A stretch of DNA of 64,000 nucleotides, from contig JANJXV010000153.1 of the NCBI GenBank assembly GCA_024803745.1, positions 124,001-188,000 on the forward strand, given 5' to 3'. The notes under the pieces are model-generated. The model was given only the letters and a program-made list of their open reading frames with translations. It searched no databases and had not been told where the DNA came from. How positions within the stretch are numbered: position 1 is the first letter of the stretch; each line of letters starts with the position of its first letter. A program made the position numbers and the translations under genes. Shown here one piece after another: positions 57,051 through 64,000 of this stretch. This DNA is from Megascapheus bottae. Taxonomy: Eukaryota > Chordata > Mammalia > Rodentia > Geomyidae.

Positions 57051-60000
57051 CCATTGTGACTTCACACACCTCTATTCTATGAGTTCACACACCTCCATTC
57101 TGACTTCACACACCTCTGTTCTATGACTTCACACACCTCCGTTCTGACTTCACAAAGCTCCATTCTGTGACTTCACAAAACTCCATTCTGTGATTTCACA
57201 CACCTCCACACTATTACTTCACACACCTCCATCTATGACTTCACACACCTCCATTCTGAGTTCACACACCTCCATTCTGTGACTTCACACACCTCCATTC
57301 TGACTTCCCTCACCTTCATTTTATGAGTTCACACACGTCCATTCTGTGACTTCTCACACCTCCATTCTATGACTTCACATTCTTCCATTGTGACGTCACA
57401 CAACTCCATTCTATGAGTTCACACATCTCCATTCTATGATTTCACACACCTCTATTCTGACTTCACACACCTCCATTCTATGACATCACAGACCTCGAAT
57501 CTGTGACTTCACTCACCTCCACTCTATGACTTCACACTCCTCCATTCTATGACTTCCCACACCTCCTTTCTATGACTTCACCCACCTCAGTCTCTGACTT
57601 CACACACCTCCATTCTGACTTCACACACCTCCATTCTGTGACTTCACACACCTCCATTCTATGACTTCACACACCTCAATTCTATGACTTCACACCCCTC
57701 CATTCTATGACTTCACACACCTCCATTCTGTGACTTCACACACCTCCATTCTATGACTTCAAACACCATCATTCTTACTTCACAAACATCCATTCTGTGA
57801 CTTCACACACCTCCTTTCTGTGACTTCACACACCTTCATTCTGACTTCACACACCTCCATTCTCTGACTTCACACACCTCAGTTCTGTGACGTGACACAC
57901 CTCCATTCTGACTTCACACACCTCCATTCTATGATTTCACACACCTCCATTCTATGACTTCACACACCTCCATTCTGTGACTTCACACACCTCCATTCTG
58001 ACTTCACACCCCTCCATTCTGACTTCACACACCTCCATTCTGACTTCACACAGCTCCATTGTATGAATTCACACACCTCCATTCTGTGACTTCACACAAC
58101 TCCATTCTGTGACTCCACACACCTCCGTTTTGTCTTCACACACTTCCATTCTGTAAGTTCACACACCTCCATTCTGTGACTTCACACACCTCTATTGTTT
58201 CACTTCACACACCTCCATTCTTTGACTTCACACACCTCCATTCCATGACTTCACACACCTCCATTCTATGAGTTCACACACCTCCATTCTATGAGTTCAC
58301 ACACCTCCAATTTGACTTCACACACCTCCATTCTATTACTTCACACACCTTCATTCTTAATTCAGAAACATCTATTCTCTGACTTCACACACCTCCATTC
58401 TATGACTTCACAAACCTCCATTCTGTGACTTCACACACCTCCATTCTGAATTCACACACCTCCATTCTGTGACTTCACACACCTCCATTCTTCCTTCACA
58501 CACCTCCATTCTATGACTTCACACACTTCCATTCTATGACTTCACACACCTCCATTCTGTGGCTTCACACACCTCCATTCTGAGTTCACACACATCCATT
58601 CTGTGACTTCACACACCTCCATTCTCTGACTTCACACACCTGCATTCTGTGACTTCACACACCTCGATCCTATGACTTCACACACCTCCATTCTATGAAT
58701 TCACACACCTCCATTCTGTTATTTCACACATTCCATTCTATGACTTCACACACCTCCATTGTGACTTCACACACCTCCATTCTATGAGTTCACACCCCTC
58801 CATTCTGACTTCACACACCTCCATTCTATGACTTCACACACCTCCGTTGTGACTTCACAAAGCTACATTCTGTGACTTCAAAAAACTCCATTCTGTGATT
58901 TCACACACCTCCACACTATTACTTCACACACCTCCATCTATGACTTCACACACCTCCATTCTGAGTTCACACACCTCCATTCTGTGACTTCACACACCTC
59001 CATTCTGACTTCCCACACCTTCATTTTATGACTTCACACACGTCCATTCTGTGACTTCTCACACCTCCATTCTATGACTTCACATTCTTCCATTGTGACG
59101 TCACACAACTCCATTCTATGAGTTCACACATCTCCATTCTATGATTTCACACACTTCTATTCTGACTTCACACACCTCCATTCTATGACATCACAGACCT
59201 CGAATCTGTGACTTCACTCACCTCCACTCTATGACTTCACACTCCTCCATTCTATGACTTCCCACACCTCCTTTCTATGACTTCACCCACCTCAGTCTAT
59301 GACTTCACACACCTCCATTCTGACTTCACACACCTCCATTCTGTGACTTCACACACCTCCATTCTATGACTTCACACACCTCAATTCTATGACTTCACAC
59401 ACCTCCATTCTATGACATCACACACCTCCATTCTATGACTTCAAACACCTTCATTCTTACTTCACAGACATCCATTCTGTGACTTCACAAACCTCCTTTC
59501 TGTGACTTCACACACCTTCATTCTGACTTCACACACCTCCATTCTCTGACTTCACACACCTCAATTCTGTGATGTGACACACCTCCACTCTGACTTCACA
59601 CACCTACATTCTATGATTTCACACACCTCCATTCTATGACTTCACACACCTCTATTCTGTGACTTCACACACCTCCATTCTGACTTCACACCCCTCCTTT
59701 CTGACTTCACACACCTCCATTCTGACTTCACACAGCTCCATTCTATGAATTCACACACCTCCATTCTGTGACTTCACACAACTCCATTCTGTGACTCCAC
59801 ACACCTCCGTTTTGCCTTCACACACTTCCATTCTGTAACTTCACACACCTCCATTCTGTGACTTCACACACCTCTATTGTTTCACTTCACACACCTCCAT
59901 TCTTTGACTTCACACACCTTCATTCTTACTTCAGAAACATCCATTCTCTGACTTCACACACCTCCATTCTATGACTTCACAAACCTCCATTCTGTGACTT

Positions 60001-60460
60001 CACACACCTCCATTCTGAATTCACACACCTCCATTCTGTGACTTCACACACCTCCATTCTTCCTTCACACACCTCCATTCTGTGACTTCACACACCTCCA
60101 TTCTGTGACTTCACACACCTCCATTCTGTGACTTCACACACCTCGATCCTATGACTTCACACACCTCCATTCTATGAATTCACACACCTCCATTCTGTTA
60201 TTTCACACACCTCCATTCTATGACTTCACACACCTCCATTCTGTGACTTCACACACCTCCATTCTGAGTTCACACACCTCCATTCTATGATTTCACAAAC
60301 CCCCATTCTGAGTTCACAGACCTCCATTCTATGACTTCACACACTTCCATTCTATGACTTCACACACCTCCATTCTGACTTCACACACCTCCATTCTGAC
60401 TTCACACACCTCAATTCTTTGACTTCACACACCTCCATTCTATGATTTCACACACTTCCA
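57051..60460 (+). repeat. Two copies of a 1,705-base tandem unit
   Basis: The CTCCACACTATTAC unit at 57,204 recurs at 58,909 and the GACCTCGAATCTG unit at 57,491 recurs at 59,196, both 1,705 apart. A third, shortened GACCTCGAATCTG unit follows at 60,880. The limits are approximate because neighbouring units resemble each other. Confidence 0.8.
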
Positions 60461-63400
60461 TTCTATGACTTCACACACCTCCATTCTATGACTTCACACA
60501 CCTCATTTCTGAGTTGACACACCTCCATTCTGTGATTTCACACACCTCCATTCTGACTTCACACACCTCCATTCTATTAGATCACACACCTCCATTCATT
60601 GACATCAAAAACAACCATTCTATGACTTCACACAACTCCATTGTGACTTCACACACCTCCATTCTATGAGTTCACACACCTCCATTTTATGACTTCACAC
60701 ACCTCCATTCTGTGACTTCTCACACCTTCATTCTGTGACTTCTCACACCTCCATTCTATGACTTCACACACTTCCATTGTGACGTCACACAACTCCATTC
60801 TATGAGTTCCCACACCTCCTTTCTATGACTTCACCCACCTCTATTCTGACTTCACACACCTCCATTCTGTGACATCACAGACCTCGAATCTGTGACTTCA
60901 CTCACCTCCACTCTATGACTTCACACTCCTCCATTCTGTGACTTCCCACACCTCCTTTCTATGACTTCACCCACCTCAGTCTATGACTTCACACACCTCC
61001 ATTCTGACTTCACACACCTCCATTCTGTGACTTCACACACCTCCATTCTATGACTTCTCACACCTCAATTCTATGACTTCACACACCTCCATTCTATGAC
61101 TTCACACACCTCCATTCTGTGACTTCACACACCTCCATTCTATGACTTCAAACACCTTCATTCTTACTTCACAAACATCCATTCTTTGACTTCACACACC
61201 TCCATTCTATGACTTCACTCACCTCTATTCTGACTTCACACACATCCATTCTGACTTCACACACCTTAATTCTGTGACTTCACACACCTTCATTCAATGA
61301 TTTCACACACTTCCATTCTATGACTTCACACACCTCCATTCTGTGGCTTCACACACCTACATTCTGAGTTCACACACCTCCATTCTGTGACTTCACACAC
61401 CTCCATTCTGTGACTTCACACACCTCCATTCGTTGACATCAAAAAACACCATTCTATGACTTCACACAGCTCCATTTAGACTTCACTCACCTCCATTCTA
61501 TGAGTTCACACACCTCCATTTTATGACTTCACACACCTCCATTCTATGACTTCACACACCTCAATTCTATGACTTCACACACCTCCATTCTATGACTTCA
61601 CACACCTCCATTCTGTGACTTCACACACCTCAACTCTATGACTTCAAACACCTTCATTCTTACTTCACAAACATCCATTCTGTGAGTTCACACACCTCCA
61701 TTCTGTGACTTCACACACCTTCATTCTGACTTCACACACCTCCATTCTGTGACTTCACACACCTCAATTCTGTGACTTCACACACCTCCATTCTGACTTC
61801 ACATACCTCCATTCTATGATTTCACACACCTCCATTCTATGACTTCACACACCTCCATTCTGTGACTTCACACACCCCCTTTTTGACTTCACACACCTCC
61901 ATTCTGTGACTTCACACACCTCCATTCTGTGACTTCACACACCTCCGTTTTGACTTCACACATTCCATACTGTGACTTCACACACCTCCATTCTGTGACT
62001 TCACACACCTCTATTGTTTCACTTCACACACCTCCATTCCATGACTTCCCACACCTCCATTCTGTGAGTTCACACACCTCCATTCTATGAGTTCACACAC
62101 CTCCAATTTGACTTCACACACCTCCATTCTATGACTTCACACACATTCATTCTTACTTCAGAAACATCCATTCTCTGACTTCACACACCTCCATTCTATG
62201 ACTTCACAAATCTCCATTCTGTGACTTCACACACCTCCATTCTGAGTTCACACACCTCCATTCTGTGACTTCACACACCTCCATTCGTTGACATCAAAAA
62301 CCACCATTCTATGACTTCACACAACTCCATTTTAACTTCACACACCTCCATTCTATGAGTTCACACACCTCCATTTTATGACTTCACACACCTCCATTCT
62401 ATGACTTCACACACCTCAATTCTATGACTTCACACACCTCCATTGTATGACTTCACACACCTCCATTCTGTGACTTCACCCACCTCCACTCTATGACTTC
62501 AAACACCTTCATTCTTACTTCACAACATCCATTCTGTGACTTCACACACCTCCATTCTGTGATTTCACACACCTTCATTCTGACTTCACACACCTCCATT
62601 CTGTGACTTCACACACCTCAATTCTGTGAATTCACACACCTCCATTCTGACTTCACACACCTCCATTCTATGACTTCACACACCTCCATTCTATGACTTC
62701 ACACACCTCCATTTTGTGACTTCACACACCTAACTTCTATGACTTCACACACCTCCATTGTGACTTCACACACCTCCATTCTATGAGTTCACACACCTCC
62801 ATTCTGACTTCACACACCTCCATTCTATGACTTCACACACCTCCGTTCTGACTTCACAAAGCTCCATTCTGTGACTCCACAAAACTCCATTCTGTGATTT
62901 CACACACCTCCACACTATTACTTCACACACCTCCATTCTGTCTTCCCACACCTTCATTTTATGACTTCACACACCTCCATTCTGTGACTTCTCACACCTC
63001 CATTCTATGACTTCACACACTTCCATTGTGACGTCACACAACTCCATTCTATGAGTTCACACATCTCCATTCTATGATTTCACACACCTCTATTCTGACT
63101 TCACACACCTCCATTCTATGACATCACAGACCTCGAATCTGTGACTTCACTCACCTCCACACTATGACTTCACACTCCTCCATTCTATGACTTCCCACAC
63201 CTCTTTCTATGACTTCACCCACCTCAGTCTATGACTTCACACACCTCCATTCTGACTTCACACACCTCCATTCTGTGACTTCACACACTTCCATTCTATG
63301 ACTTCACACACCTCAATTCTATGACTTCACACACCTCCATTCTATGACTTCACACACCTCCATTCTGTGACTTCACACACCTCCATTCTATGACTTCAAA

Positions 63401-64000
63401 CACCTTCATTCTTACTTCACAAACATCCATTCTGTGACTTCACACACCTCCATTCTATGACTTCACTCACCACTATTCTGACTTCACACACATCCATTCT
63501 GACTTCACACACCTCAATTCTGTGACTTCACACACCTCCATTCAATGATTTCACACACTTCCATTCTATGACTTCACACACCTCCATTCTGTGGCTTCAC
63601 ACACCTACATTCTGAGTTCACACACCTCCATTCTGTGACTTCACACACCTCCATTCTATGACTTCACACACCTCCATTCGTTGACATCAAAAAACACCAT
63701 TCTATGACTTCACACAACTCCATTTAGACTTCACACAATCCATTCTATGAGTTCACACACCTCCATTTTATGACTTCACACACCTCCATTCTATGACTTC
63801 ACACACCTCAATTCTATGACTTCACACACCTCCATTCTATGACTTCACACACCTCCATTCTGTGAGTTCACACACCTCCACTCTATGACTTCAAACACCT
63901 TCATTCGTACTTCACAAACATCCATTCTGTGACTTCACACACCTCCATTCTGTGACTTCAAACACCTTCATTCTGACTTCACACACCTCCATTCTGTGAC
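60461..64000 (+). repeat. Tandem period of about 2,248 bases, running off the right edge
   Basis: The GACCTCGAATCTG unit at 60,880 recurs at 63,129 (2,249) and the CGTTGACATC unit at 61,431 recurs at 63,679 (2,248). The second copy is cut by the window end. Confidence 0.78.

Larger units (their letters stand above)
10415..64000. repeat. Tandem satellite/minisatellite array, right part (21/23-base units)
   Basis: The same array as on the left of the LTR, same orientation, continuing past the right edge. The two sides read as one array split by the insertion. No gene, RNA gene or second mobile element is embedded. Larger duplications within it are listed separately. Apart from those, every stretch longer than 300 bases here holds only array units. 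Confidence 0.97.

Noticed and set aside
1..64000. CRISPR array, suggested by short regular repeats
   Set aside because: There are no unique spacers: the repeat and the 'spacer' are one continuous unit, and no cas genes are present. The LTR points to a vertebrate.
1..64000. Centromeric satellite with CENP-B boxes
   Set aside because: I saw no sequence matching the CENP-B box pattern, and the unit is much shorter than usual centromeric monomers. Location cannot be inferred.

Overview
This 64 kb window is almost entirely one tandem-repeat array (minisatellite or satellite DNA). I see no cellular protein-coding gene, tRNA, rRNA or CRISPR array. The basic unit is an 18-base core, TTCACACACCTCCATTCT, followed by a short linker: ATGAC, GTGAC or ATGAG (23-base unit), or GAC or GAG (21-base unit). 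Rarer units are 20 or 22 bases. I estimate about 2,800 units, all in the same orientation. The array runs off both ends of the window. The + strand is extremely poor in G (about 1 G to 9 C per unit) and CpG is nearly absent.

The one non-satellite stretch is at 10,091-10,408. It has the look of a solo LTR of an endogenous retrovirus: it starts TG, carries an octamer motif, an AATAAA signal and a pyrimidine-rich U5-like stretch, and is flanked by a 6-base direct duplication, ACCTCC. This points to a mammalian (or at least vertebrate) nuclear genome, and a 6-base target duplication would fit an ERVK/class II element. A muroid rodent is a guess only; I cannot name the species, chromosome or LTR family.

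Layout: 1-7,150 is nearly the same sequence as 30,070-39,343, which carries one extra 2,124-base duplication. 7,151-10,084 is an older mosaic of variants. 10,085-10,414 is the LTR with its duplicated flanks. 10,415-13,192 is more diverged array. 13,193-22,415 shows a nested 2,825/5,650-base higher-order repeat. 22,199-32,040 is two direct copies of 4,921 bases. About 30,100-42,925 and 42,926-53,470 are two copies of a roughly 10.7 kb unit, the first expanded to 12,800 by the 2,124-base insert. 53,500-64,000 holds shorter tandem periods (1,170, 1,705 and about 2,248 bases).

The picture is of repeated segmental amplification at several scales inside one array, by unequal exchange or replication slippage, plus one retroviral insertion. 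Long near-identical copies also make assembly error a live possibility, and two junctions deserve checking for that. The short open frames in the array are by-products of the repeat and I do not annotate them as genes.
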